From Betaproteobacteria bacterium (GTDB lineage Bacteria > Pseudomonadota > Gammaproteobacteria > Burkholderiales > Rhodocyclaceae): a stretch of DNA of 64,000 bases. The position numbers and the translations under genes are program-made. The DNA is taken from contig JACQYB010000011.1 in the NCBI GenBank assembly GCA_016208415.1, positions 1 to 64,000 of the forward strand, written 5' to 3'. Position 1 is the first letter of the stretch; the number at the start of each line of letters is the position of its first letter. Below, piece after piece: positions 50,546 to 59,220 of this stretch. Below the pieces are notes generated by a model. That model ran no database searches, was not told where the DNA came from, and saw nothing but the letters and a program-made list of their open reading frames with translations.

Positions 50546-51502
50546 ATGGCGAGCCTCAACTTCAAGCACCTGCGCTATTTCTGGATGGTCGCCAAGGCGG
50601 GCAGCGTGGCCCGTGCCGGCGAGCAACTGCACCTGACGCCGCAGTCGATCAGCGGACAGTTGAAGGCCCTGCAGGACAGCCTGGGCGTCGAACTGTTCCA
50701 GCGCGCCGGGCGCGGGCTGGAACTGACCGAATCCGGGCGGCGCATCCTCGGCTACGCGGAGGAGATCTTCGCGCTGGGCGACGAACTGCTCGAAGCGGCG
50801 CGCGAGCAGCCGGCGCGCAAGAGCGTGCCGTTCCGGGTGGGGATTGCCGATTCGGTGCCCAAGATGGTTGCCTACCGGCTGGTCGAGCCGGCCCTGCGCA
50901 TCGAGGGCCCGATCCGGCTCACCTGCCGCGAAGGCCGCCTCGCCGCGCTGCTCGCCGATCTGGCGGTGCATCGCCTGGACATGGTGATCGCCGACCGGCC
51001 GATGCCGACCAACCTGAATGTGCGCGGCTACAACCACTTTCTCGGCGAGAGCGGCATGACCGTCTTCGGGTCCGGGGCGCTGGTGCGGGGTCTGGGCGGA
51101 GGATTTCCCGGCATGCTCGACAATGCCCCGTTCCTGCTGCCGGGCGAGGACGCCGCCGTGCGCCCGCGTCTGATGCAGTGGTTCGAGGCCCGGCGCCTGC
51201 GCCCGCGCATTGTCGGCGAGTATGACGACAGCGCCCTGCTGATGGCTTTCGGGCAGGCCGGCGCCGGCCTGTTCGTGGCGCCCACGGCCATCACGGAGCA
51301 TGTGGTGGAGCAGTTCGGCGTCGAGGCGATCGGGCGCATCGACAGCGTCGTCGAACAGTTGTTCGCCATCACCACGGAACGCAGGCTGGTTCATCCCGCG
51401 ATCATCGCCATCAGCGACAACGCGCAGCACGAGATCTTCGGCAAGGCGGCAGGTCGCCTGGCGGACGGTGCCCGGCCTGCCGAGCCCGATGGCGGCGCGT
51501 GA
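50546..51502 (+). CDS. nhaR: LysR-family regulator, NhaR-like
   Basis: LysR regulator of 318 aa. N-terminal winged helix SLNFKHLRYFWMVAKAGSVA, then AGEQLHLTPQSISGQLKALQ and ELFQRAGRGLELTESGRRIL. The effector domain has VGIADSVPKMVAYRLVEPAL, then HRLDMVIADRPMP, which are diagnostic of NhaR, the Na+/H+ antiporter activator. No nhaA gene is adjacent, so the target is unproven. Confidence 0.9.
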   Translation: MASLNFKHLRYFWMVAKAGSVARAGEQLHLTPQSISGQLKALQDSLGVELFQRAGRGLELTESGRRILGYAEEIFALGDELLEAAREQPARKSVPFRVGIADSVPKMVAYRLVEPALRIEGPIRLTCREGRLAALLADLAVHRLDMVIADRPMPTNLNVRGYNHFLGESGMTVFGSGALVRGLGGGFPGMLDNAPFLLPGEDAAVRPRLMQWFEARRLRPRIVGEYDDSALLMAFGQAGAGLFVAPTAITEHVVEQFGVEAIGRIDSVVEQLFAITTERRLVHPAIIAISDNAQHEIFGKAAGRLADGARPAEPDGGA

Positions 51503-51685
51503 GGCGATGGCGGGCGCGGCGTCGGGGCTGCCGCGCGTCGCCGTGTCGGCCGATGGCGGGCACTTGCCCTGCGGAATGTGGGGAATTGCCAACATTTTTC
51601 GAATGATTGCCGGCGTTTATTCTGTTTTCCCATGGCGGCGATTGGAGCTATGCTTGGGTTTGGCAAACTGTTTCTGGAGACACGC

Positions 51686-52639
51686 ATGAAATCCCTGGTC
51701 CTGATGTGCGCGATGCTCGTGCTCGGCCTGACGCTGGCCGTCGATGATGCCGAGGCCGCGCGGCGCCTTGGCGGCGGCAAGTCCTTCGGCATGCAGCGCG
51801 AGGCGCCCGTCACCCGCAAGACCCCCGACGCGACGCCGGCGCCCAACCAGGCCGCGACGCCCATGGCGGCGCGCCAGCCGGGGGCCGCCGCGGCTCCGCA
51901 GGCCCAGCCGAAGCGCTCCTGGATGGGACCGCTGGCCGGTCTGGCCGCCGGACTCGGCCTGGCCGCGCTGGCGTCGCATTTCGGCTTTGGCGAGGAACTG
52001 GCGTCGATGCTGATGATCGGCCTGATGGTGCTGGCCGTGCTGGCGGTCGTCGGCATGATCATGCGCCGCCGCGCCGCGGCGCAGCAGCCGGCCATGGCGG
52101 GGGCGCGCGGCATGCAATACGCCGGCGCCGGCGCCGGCGCCGATGCCGGCCGCGCCGGTTACGCTGGCCGCGAGTCTTCGCCGATGCCGGTTGAAATCGG
52201 CTCCGCCGTGCCGGCCAGCCCGGTGGCGGGCGCTGCGGCGACTTCCACCGGCCAGGCGGGGAATGTGCCCGCCGACTTCGACGCCGAGGGGTTCGTCCGC
52301 CACGCCAAGGTCAGCTTCATCCGGCTGCAGGCCGCCAACGACGCCGGCAATCTTGCCGACATCCGCGAGTTCACCACGCCGGAGATGTTCGCCGAGATCC
52401 GCATGAACATCACCGAACGTGGTTCCGCGCAACAGCAGACCGATGTGGTGAAGCTGGATGCCGAAGTGATCGACGTCGCGCAAGAGGCCGAGCGCTACGT
52501 GGTCAGCGTCCGCTTCAGCGGTCTGTTGCGCGAGGGCGACGACGCCGCGCCCGCCCCGGTGGACGAGCTCTGGCACATGGTCAAGCCGCGCGATGGCAGC
52601 CATGGCTGGGTGCTGGCGGGGATTCAGCAGGTGCAGTAA
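51686..52639 (+). CDS. Tim44-like domain protein, exported or membrane-bound
   Basis: A 317-aa protein. Signal peptide (SLVLMCAMLVLGLTLAVDDA), an Ala/Pro/Gln-rich stretch, two close hydrophobic segments (LAGLAAGLGLAALASHFGFG and LASMLMIGLMVLAVLAVVGM), a second low-complexity region, and a C-terminal Tim44-like fold (FDAEGFVRHAKVSFIRLQAA, then LREGDDAAPAPVDELWHMVK). GGAG precedes the ATG at 51686. Bacterial members are of unknown function. Confidence 0.9.
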   Translation: MKSLVLMCAMLVLGLTLAVDDAEAARRLGGGKSFGMQREAPVTRKTPDATPAPNQAATPMAARQPGAAAAPQAQPKRSWMGPLAGLAAGLGLAALASHFGFGEELASMLMIGLMVLAVLAVVGMIMRRRAAAQQPAMAGARGMQYAGAGAGADAGRAGYAGRESSPMPVEIGSAVPASPVAGAAATSTGQAGNVPADFDAEGFVRHAKVSFIRLQAANDAGNLADIREFTTPEMFAEIRMNITERGSAQQQTDVVKLDAEVIDVAQEAERYVVSVRFSGLLREGDDAAPAPVDELWHMVKPRDGSHGWVLAGIQQVQ

Positions 52640-52755
52640 GCCGGCATCGAGCGGGTTGCGCCCGGGCGCCACCGGTCCCGCATTGCCGCTCCAAACAAAT
52701 TTCTGTTCCACCTCGCCCCCATTCCGGCACCAGGCCGCGGTGGGGGCGCGCCGTT

Positions 52756-52814
52756 GTGGGAGCGGGCTTGCCCGCGATTGCCACGGCTGATATCGCGGGC
52801 AAGCCCGCTCCCAC
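52756..52814. repeat. REP pair
   Basis: GTGGGAGCGGGCTTGCCCGCG then ATCGCGGGCAAGCCCGCTCCC, perfectly complementary arms with a 17-bp spacer. It occupies the middle of the 310-bp gap 52640-52949; nothing else is recognised there. Confidence 0.95.
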
Positions 52815-52949
52815 TCCCTGCTCCTCCGGGTACGGGCAGTTTCGCGTTAACATCCCACCCATGGCGTGGCGCATGGGGGCGGCGATGCTCTGTTCATGGT
52901 TCGGCGGCAAGGCGATGGGCGCGGCTCGGGCGCCGGGAGTCTCGACGTG

Positions 52950-54278
52950 ATGGCCGCGCTGAAGCCCCGTCGCAAGCTGCGCGAACTGTCGCTGCGCGAC
53001 GCGCTCACCGTCGGCCTGCCGCTGGTGCTGGTACTGGTGGCCGGCTTCTGGCTGGCGGCACAGTTCATCAAGCCGGCCCCGCCCGATTTCCTGGTCTTCA
53101 GTTCGGGCGGCGAGGGCGGCGCCTACCAGCTCTACGCAGCGCGCTACCAGCAGATCCTGTCCGGCGAGGGCATCGAGCTGCGGGAGCGGCCCTCCGCCGG
53201 CTCCATCGACAATCTCCAGCGCCTGCTGGATGAAGACGGCGACGTCGATGCGGCCTTCGTCCAGGGCGGCACCGGGGCGGACATCGCCACCGACCGGCTG
53301 GTCTCCCTGGGTAGCCTCTATCCCGAGCCGCTGTGGATCTTCTACCGCGGCCACCGGGATTTGGACCACCTCGGCCAGTTGCGCGGCCTGCGCCTGGCGG
53401 TGGGGCCCGAGGGCAGCGGCACCCGCAAGCTGGCGCTGGAACTGCTCGAGGCCAACGGCATCGCCGCCGCACCGACGCGCCTGCTGCCGCTATCCGGGCT
53501 GGAGGCCGTCAAGGCGTTGCGCCAGGGGCGCGTGGATGTCCTGTTCGTGGTGGGTGCGGCCCACTCGGCGGCAGTGTGGTCGGCGTTCTACACCCCCGGG
53601 GTGCGGCTCATGAGCCTGGCCAACGCCGAGGCCTATCCGCGCCGCTTCCCCTACCTTTCCCACCTGGTGTTGCCCCAGGGCGCCATCGACCTGGAACGCA
53701 GCATTCCGCAACAGGACGTGCATCTGGTGGCCCCGGTGGCCACCCTGGTGGTGCGGGAGGGGCTGCATCCGGCGCTGATCGACCTGCTGCTGCAGGCCGC
53801 CCAGGAGGCCCACGGCGGCCACGGGCTGTTCCAGAAGCAGGGCGAGTTTCCCCGTGCCACCCAGGTGGACTTCCCGCTCTCGCCCGAGGCGCAGCGCTTC
53901 TACCGTTCCGGCAAGCCCTTCCTGCAGCGCTACCTGCCGTTCTGGATCGCCACCCTCCTCGACCGCATGCTGGTGATGCTCATCCCGTTGTTCGCGGTGC
54001 TCATTCCGGTGCTCAAGTTCGCCCCGTCGCTCTATGGCTGGCGGGTGCGCAGCCGCATCTACCGCTGGTACGGCGAGCTCAAGTTCCTGGAAGACGAGAT
54101 GGAGCGCGATCCCCGGGCACGGCCAGCGAACGAGTGGATGCAGCGTCTGGAGAACATCGAGCGCAACGCCAGCCGCATCCGCACGCCCCTGGCCTTCGCC
54201 GACCAGCTCTACACCCTGCGCCAGCACATTGCCCTGGTGCGCCGGGGCATGGAGCGGCGCGGGGACATCCAGGCCTGA
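52950..54278 (+). CDS. TAXI-family TRAP-type binding protein, membrane-anchored
   Basis: A 442-aa protein. N-terminal anchor helix (ALTVGLPLVLVLVAGFWLAA), then a TAXI solute-binding domain (LVFSSGGEGGAYQLYAARYQ, AAFVQGGTGADI, RLAVGPEGSGTRKLALELLE and VKALRQGRVDVLFVVGAAHS). After it comes a second membrane segment (MLVMLIPLFAVLIPVLKFAP) and a basic cytoplasmic helix. No TRAP transporter membrane gene is adjacent. Anchored TAXI proteins with such a C-terminus may act as sensors. GTG 52947 is an alternative start. Confidence 0.88.
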   Translation: MAALKPRRKLRELSLRDALTVGLPLVLVLVAGFWLAAQFIKPAPPDFLVFSSGGEGGAYQLYAARYQQILSGEGIELRERPSAGSIDNLQRLLDEDGDVDAAFVQGGTGADIATDRLVSLGSLYPEPLWIFYRGHRDLDHLGQLRGLRLAVGPEGSGTRKLALELLEANGIAAAPTRLLPLSGLEAVKALRQGRVDVLFVVGAAHSAAVWSAFYTPGVRLMSLANAEAYPRRFPYLSHLVLPQGAIDLERSIPQQDVHLVAPVATLVVREGLHPALIDLLLQAAQEAHGGHGLFQKQGEFPRATQVDFPLSPEAQRFYRSGKPFLQRYLPFWIATLLDRMLVMLIPLFAVLIPVLKFAPSLYGWRVRSRIYRWYGELKFLEDEMERDPRARPANEWMQRLENIERNASRIRTPLAFADQLYTLRQHIALVRRGMERRGDIQA

Positions 54279-54322
54279 CGGACAGGGCTTCGGTACCCCG
54301 CGGAGGCTGAAACCGTGCCTCT

Positions 54323-54379
54323 GTGGGAGCGGGTTTGCCCGCGATTGCGGCGGCCGGTATCGCGGGCGAGCCCGCTCAC
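54323..54379. repeat. REP pair
   Basis: GTGGGAGCGGGTTTGCCCGCG with the inverted arm ATCGCGGGCGAGCCCGCTCAC; slightly degenerate compared with the other copies. Confidence 0.9.
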
Positions 54380-54496
54380 ACTCCACCGGGTACGAGTGGT
54401 TTCAGGTCAAAGGGGGGGTTGCCGCTGCGCTGTCCCCCGGTCCCTGCCGATATCTCTGGTCGCCGGAGCCCGGCGGGAGCAAGGGAGTTCGATCCG

Positions 54497-56353
54497 ATGG
54501 TTGCGACACTCATGGCCCCGTCGCGGGCCGGTGCGGGGGTTCTTGGATTTCTTTCGTGGCTGGCCGTGGCAGCGGTGGCCCTGGCCTGCCCGCCGGCGGC
54601 GGCGGACGAGCGCGCCGCCGGGGCGCGCCGGGGTGGGGATCAGGCCGCTGCCGCCGTGCATCTCTACATCTCGCCCACCACCCAGGCATTCTTCCCCACC
54701 GTGGGCGGCGACTACGGCGTGATGCTGAAACCCTGGCGCGACTTCCTTGCCCGCCGCGCGATGGCGGTGCGCGAGATCGCCGGTGCGGCGGATCTGGCGG
54801 GGGTCAGGGGTGGAACCCTGGTCGTTCCCTCGGCCGTGGCGCTGGACGGGCAGGAGCGCAAGGCCCTGCTCGCCTTCCGGCTGCGCGGCGGCAACATCCT
54901 CGCCACCTGGGCCACCGGCGCCCGCGACGGCAAGGGCGAGTGGCTGGGCTATGGCTTCCTGGACGAACTGCTCGGCGTGAAGGTGGCGGGCGACGTGCCG
55001 CCCGAGGGGGCGCAGCGCTTCCTCATCCCCTTCGGCGATTCCCCCGTCACCCATTCCCTGCCCGCCGGCAAGCGCGTCTGGCTGGGCCGCGCCGCGGAGC
55101 GCCTGCTGCGGCTCGAAGGCGCGGGGCGCGCCGCCGGCCGGTTCATGGACTGGACGCGCGACGTGGTCGATGCCGGCGCCGCGGGTGCCGCGATCCTGTT
55201 CGACGAAGGGCCGCAGCAGCGCGGCCAGGGGCGCTGGGTGGCGTTCGGTTTCGCCGAAACGGTGTGGAACACTGCCCTGGCGGACGTGGAGGCCGTGGCG
55301 GCAGATGCCCTGGCCTGGCTGGGCCGCACCCCTGATGCCTGGCTCGGTGCGTGGCCGTCGGGGCGCGCCGCGGCGCAGATCATCGAGATGGACACGGAGC
55401 AGGGCTTTCCCAACGCCCTGCCGTTCGCCCGCATGATGGAAGGCATCGACGCCGCCGCCACGTTCTACTGCCTCACCAGCGTCGCCGCGAAATACCCGGA
55501 CGTGGTGAAGGATCTCGCCCGTCGCCATGAGATCGCCTACCACGGCGAAATTCACGTCGGCTTCAAGGACCAGCCGCAGGCCGAACAGGAAAGCCGGCTG
55601 GACCGCATGATCGCGGACATGAAGGGCATTCTGCCCGACACCGCCGGGGTGGATGGTTTCCGCGCGCCCACCGAGGGCTTCGATGCCACCACCGAGGCGC
55701 TGCTGCGGGCCCGCGGCATCCGCCATCACGTGACCGATCCCTCCACCACCGACGCCAGGCTGCCGTTCATCGCGCCGGGCCCCCGGGGGAAACCCGGCGG
55801 CGACTTCGTCGTCATCCCCCGCACCCAGCGCGACGACATCAACTACCTGCGCGAGAAGGTGGAGGCGCCGCAGGTGGCCCGTGCCCTGGTGCGGGAGTTC
55901 GACAGCAACCTGGAGATGGGCGGGCTGGGGATGCTGAGCATCCATTCCCAGAATTTCGGCGATCCCGCCCAGCCGGAGCGCCTGCTGGAAACATCCCTCA
56001 TGACCCAGGCGCTGCCGCCGCTGCTGCGCCATGCCCGGGAGCGGCGCGACGCGGTGTGGGTCGCGCCGGCGGGCCAGGTGGCCCGGTGGTGGCGCCAGCG
56101 CGAGCGGGTGGGCGTGACGGCCAACGCCAGCGGCTCGGGGCTGGACGTGCAGGTCAGCGTCGCGGCAGGGGGAGGTCCCGTGGAGGGGGTGACGGTGTTC
56201 TTCACCCATCCCGGGGCCGATGCCTGGGTGGCGGTGCGCGCCACCTCCGGAGGCGCGCCGTCGCCGAAGGCAAGACCCGTGGATCGCTTCCGCACGGCCC
56301 TGGTCTTCGACCGCCTGCCCCCGGGCAGCCACCGCTACGCCGTGAGTTACTGA
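54497..56353 (+). CDS. Exported polysaccharide-deacetylase-like protein
   Basis: A 618-aa protein. ATG at 54497 has AAGGGAG 10 nt upstream; a signal peptide ends near residue 37 (LAVAAVALACPPAAADE). Residues about 40-270 form an unrecognised domain (LRGGNILATWATGARDGKGE, FAETVWNTALADVEAVAADA). The second half has NodB-like landmarks: IIEMDTEQGFPNALPFARMM (Asp), HEIAYHGEIHVGF (His-x-x-x-His-like), GVDGFRAPTEGFDATTEALL and LSIHSQNFGDP. Likely periplasmic and acting on a glycan; the order of metal ligands differs from classical enzymes, so activity is uncertain. Confidence 0.75.
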   Translation: MVATLMAPSRAGAGVLGFLSWLAVAAVALACPPAAADERAAGARRGGDQAAAAVHLYISPTTQAFFPTVGGDYGVMLKPWRDFLARRAMAVREIAGAADLAGVRGGTLVVPSAVALDGQERKALLAFRLRGGNILATWATGARDGKGEWLGYGFLDELLGVKVAGDVPPEGAQRFLIPFGDSPVTHSLPAGKRVWLGRAAERLLRLEGAGRAAGRFMDWTRDVVDAGAAGAAILFDEGPQQRGQGRWVAFGFAETVWNTALADVEAVAADALAWLGRTPDAWLGAWPSGRAAAQIIEMDTEQGFPNALPFARMMEGIDAAATFYCLTSVAAKYPDVVKDLARRHEIAYHGEIHVGFKDQPQAEQESRLDRMIADMKGILPDTAGVDGFRAPTEGFDATTEALLRARGIRHHVTDPSTTDARLPFIAPGPRGKPGGDFVVIPRTQRDDINYLREKVEAPQVARALVREFDSNLEMGGLGMLSIHSQNFGDPAQPERLLETSLMTQALPPLLRHARERRDAVWVAPAGQVARWWRQRERVGVTANASGSGLDVQVSVAAGGGPVEGVTVFFTHPGADAWVAVRATSGGAPSPKARPVDRFRTALVFDRLPPGSHRYAVSY

Positions 56354-56595
56354 CCCGGCGGCGCCAGCTCCGCCGGCAGGTAGTCCGGGCAGGTCCATTC
56401 GGCATCGACGCTGCGGCGCTCCTGCGCCTCCGGCCGGTTCTCCCTGCCTCCCGCCGCAGCCACGTCCGCCACCGGCCAGCGCATGTACGCCACGGCGCGT
56501 GCCTCAGCGTCGCCCACCCGCACGCGGCATTCGCGCACGCCGGGAATCCCGACGTAGCCGGCGTCCGCTTCCCGTCCTTGGGCAACCGCCGCCAT
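56347..56595 (-). CDS. Doubtful small reading frame
   Basis: An 82-aa minus-strand frame (ATG 56595) with GYVGIPGVRECRVRVGDAEA, then CPDYLPAELAPPGQ at the end. The frame remains open upstream to about 56700 without a start, and has a coding-like composition, so it may be the 3' part of a lost gene. No family recognised. The remaining DNA 56596-56919 has no supported gene. Confidence 0.3.
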   Translation of the reverse strand: MAAVAQGREADAGYVGIPGVRECRVRVGDAEARAVAYMRWPVADVAAAGGRENRPEAQERRSVDAEWTCPDYLPAELAPPGQ

Positions 56596-56919
56596 TCCCG
56601 CGGGCAGTTTCTTGAAATGTGGGAGACGCGCGACGATCCGTTGCTCAAGGGGCGCATTCTTGCCGTGTTGCCCGTCGAGGGACAGGGGGCGTCGTCATCC
56701 GACTTCTTTCCCACTGTTGTGGCGCCGCCGGCCTTGGTCGCCCGGTGGTCCGCCACCCTCCGCGCCTTCTAACGCCCTGGGGCGGGTGATGCCTCCATAG
56801 ACGACCGCCTCGCCTCTGTGGTGCGTGCGTGCGGGCCTTCGGCACCGTTCGGCAGCAGTCCCATGGGTTGGCGCCGCTGCGGGCGTAGAATCGTTTCATT
56901 CATGGAACCGGGGATCATC

Positions 56920-57168
56920 ATGGGCGCCATCGCTTACACACAGTTCCGAAGGCATCTGGCAGAGGTCTTCGACCAGGCGGAGCACGAGCCGGTGACGGTG
57001 ACGCGGGCAGACGGCAAGAACTTCGTGCTGATATCCGAAGACGAATGGGCGGCAAGGCTGGAGACCGAGCATCTGCTTTCGTCGGCGGCCAACCGGGAGC
57101 ACCTCGAGGCCAGCCTGAAACAGGCGGCGGAAGGGAAGACGGTGAAGGTCCGCCTCGATGACCTGTGA
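56920..57168 (+). CDS. Phd/YefM-family antitoxin
   Basis: An 82-aa antitoxin: AIAYTQFRRHLAEVFDQAEH, then EPVTVTRADGKNFVLISEDE and WAARLETEHLLSS. This is the Phd/YefM fold with an acidic, flexible C-terminal arm. ATG at 56920 used; 56902 is an in-frame alternative. It overlaps the toxin gene by 11 bp. Confidence 0.92.
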   Translation: MGAIAYTQFRRHLAEVFDQAEHEPVTVTRADGKNFVLISEDEWAARLETEHLLSSAANREHLEASLKQAAEGKTVKVRLDDL

Positions 57169-57424
57169 GCTTGAGTTCACGGAAGAGGCAAAGAAGGACT
57201 ATGACCGTTGGAAGCGGCTGGACCGCACGGTCGCCGACAAGATAAGAAGTCTCCTCGCCGACGCGCTGGAGCATCCTTTCTCCGGCCTCGGAAAGCCGGA
57301 ACCGCTGCGCTTCAGCCTGACGGGTTGCTGGTCACGCCGTATTACCAGGGAGCATCGGCTTGTCTATAGGGTTGAGGGAAACAGGCTGATCGTCATTTCC
57401 TGCCGCTTCCATTATGACAAATGA
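57158..57424 (+). CDS. YoeB-family mRNA interferase toxin
   Basis: An 88-aa RelE-superfamily toxin cleaving mRNA on the ribosome. ELEFTEEAKKDYDRWKRLDR, then PFSGLGKPEPLRFSLTGCWS, RRITREHRLVYRVEGNRLIV and SCRFHYDK carry the YoeB catalytic Glu, Arg and C-terminal His-Tyr. Complete length. Confidence 0.95.
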   Translation: MTCELEFTEEAKKDYDRWKRLDRTVADKIRSLLADALEHPFSGLGKPEPLRFSLTGCWSRRITREHRLVYRVEGNRLIVISCRFHYDK

Positions 57425-57554
57425 TGGTCACGCCGGCGCGACAAGCGCAGGCCCCGCGACCTTGGCCGCCTTCATGGTCGTGAAGAAGGGCATGCCCGGC
57501 TGCGGGTCCCGCCGTCATTCTCGCGTTGCCTGCCACGCGGCGACCTCGACGGGC

Positions 57555-57745
57555 TAAGTCGCCGAGAAAGAACAACCTGAACATTGTCCATCTTGCAGCC
57601 GAGCGCCATGCGGCGTTGCAAGAATGCTTGTGTGGCCAGCCACACGGCGCATTCTTGCGCCTTGCCTGGCATCTCGTCTGCAAGCGGCCAATTGTCCAAG
57701 TTATTCTTTCTCGGCTCCTCCAAGTTATTCTTTCTCGGCTCCTAA
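57555..57745. mobile_element. MITE-like element with duplicated right end
   Basis: Left end TAAG-TC-GCCGAGAAAGAA. Right end TTCTTTCTCGGC appears twice (ending 57715 and 57739) because CTCCAAGTTATTCTTTCTCGG is in tandem. The 140-bp body matches 35444-35583 with two differences. No protein of its own. The right end touches the stop of the next gene (57742). Positions 57425-57554 contain only a short, unassignable minus-strand tail. Confidence 0.8.
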
Positions 57746-58905
57746 CCGGCGTCCCAATACGGCGTGGCGATGCCCTCGCCCAGGTCGGCCTCCACCAGGC
57801 GCCGGCGCACTTCCAGCAGCTTTTCGATCAGCGCCGGCTCGGCGCGGCCGTAGGCATCCGCATCCGGAATCCGCTTGACGACCACGCCCAGCAGTTCGGT
57901 GATGGCGTTGCCGATGGAGTTCTGGCTGATGGTGACGATCAGTTGGCCGGCGTCGTTGCGGTAGATGAGCTGCTTGAAGGCCGGCTGCCAGCGGATGGCG
58001 TTGGCGTACTTGGCGTCGTGGATGCAGCGGTCGCGCACCATCTTGGCCGTCATCAGGAAATCGTTGTTGAACTGCAGCTTGTTCTCCACCAGTTCCGGGA
58101 AGTAGATGTCGCGCGGCAGCGGCGCGTTGCGCGTGGAAACCTGGCTGAAGAAGCTGCGGTAGAAATCGATGAAGCCCTTGAGGATGGTGTCGTATTCCTT
58201 CCAGAAGCGGACTTCCTTCAGCGCCTCCACGCCGCCCTGGACTTCCCAGCTCGGCAGCCCCTGCGGGTAGCCGGTAAGGCTGATGCGGCAGGAGCCGGAC
58301 TCGCAGGGCTTGAGGATGCGCAGCTCGAGTTCGTCGAAGAAGGCGCGATAGACGTCGCGCATGTAGGCCTGGAACAGGGAGTGCTGGCCGCCGTCGGTGA
58401 GGTTGGGGTTGCTGGCGTCGGCGATGGGCGCGCGGCGCAGCTCTTCCTTGTCGAAGACGATGAAGTGGTTGTGCAGCATGCGGATGCTCGGCACGCCCGG
58501 CGAGGTGAGCGGCCAGGTGGCGTCGAGGCTGGCCTCGCCGGCCAGCACAAGGTGCGCGGCCGGGTCCGGGTATTGTTCGAGCATGTACTCGACGAGGACC
58601 TGGTTCATCCGGTTCCACACGTTCTTCACCTGCTCCGGCACCTGGGTGCGGCGCACCGGCCGGCCGAGCGGGTCGAGGATGCTGCGGGAGGTGTTGTAGA
58701 TGATTGAGGTGTCGAAGTCGTTGCTGTGGCCCAGGGCCTTGCGGTAGAGCAGCAGCCCTTCCGGGTTGGCGAGCAGGCCGTTGTTGTGCACCAGGTCGGC
58801 GAGGTTCTCGGCGCTGTTGAAGAACTCGTTGGGCTTCATGCCCTCCGGGACTTCGAGCGGGATGGGCCGGTAAGGGGTGACGATCTCTCTGGGGCCGGAC
58901 TGCAT
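57742..58905 (-). CDS. Conserved-looking hypothetical protein
   Basis: A 387-aa soluble protein without signal or membrane segment. It opens MQSGPREIVTPYRPIPLEVP. Notable blocks are HNNGLLANPEGLLLYRKALG, SIRMLHNHFIVFDKEELRRA, DGGQHSLFQAYMRDVYRAFF, RNAPLPRDIYFPELVENKLQ and IRWQPAFKQLIYRNDAGQLI. I do not recognise a family. The regular composition and full length argue for a functional gene. Its stop codon lies at the end of the MITE, which may have trimmed the original C-terminus. Confidence 0.75.
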   Translation of the reverse strand: MQSGPREIVTPYRPIPLEVPEGMKPNEFFNSAENLADLVHNNGLLANPEGLLLYRKALGHSNDFDTSIIYNTSRSILDPLGRPVRRTQVPEQVKNVWNRMNQVLVEYMLEQYPDPAAHLVLAGEASLDATWPLTSPGVPSIRMLHNHFIVFDKEELRRAPIADASNPNLTDGGQHSLFQAYMRDVYRAFFDELELRILKPCESGSCRISLTGYPQGLPSWEVQGGVEALKEVRFWKEYDTILKGFIDFYRSFFSQVSTRNAPLPRDIYFPELVENKLQFNNDFLMTAKMVRDRCIHDAKYANAIRWQPAFKQLIYRNDAGQLIVTISQNSIGNAITELLGVVVKRIPDADAYGRAEPALIEKLLEVRRRLVEADLGEGIATPYWDAG

Positions 58906-59045
58906 GGGCGGGCGCTCGATGACGTGGATGGGCGGCGAGGATAAGCGCGCCGAAGGTGCGCGGCAAATCGAAGTTGATTAGCGGGGCCTTAACTCCCTCT
59001 ATGCATGGCGGGGGGTGCCGCCGGCGAGGCCGCGCGGCGTCGCCG

Positions 59046-59192
59046 CTACTTCCTGAGCAGGATGTGGAGGTGCGCCCCGGCATCCGCCTCGTCGATGTAG
59101 CCGATGGCGCCGGGGGTGGGAACGCTGACCTGCGCGGCGGCGGGCAGCGCGAGGCCCAGCATGGCCCAGGCAGGAAATGTAGGCAGGTGCTT
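59046..59192 (-). pseudogene. Remnant of a phosphate-type periplasmic binding protein
   Basis: The frame encodes a hydrophobic signal-like stretch (WAMLGLALPAAAQ) fused directly to VPTPGAIGYIDEADAGAHLH then ILLRK and a stop. PGAIGYI.E is the C-terminal signature of PstS-like binding proteins, normally 250 residues after the signal, so the middle of the gene has been deleted. It ends 29 bp before the hybrid kinase stop, on the same strand. Confidence 0.5.
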
Positions 59193-59220
59193 CGGGAGTC
59201 GCAACGTCGCGGGATGGGTG

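Noticed and set aside
56202..56756. 184-codon minus-strand frame after the deacetylase-like gene
   Set aside because: Overlaps the 3' end of a supported gene, Arg-rich composition typical of shadow frames, no domain.
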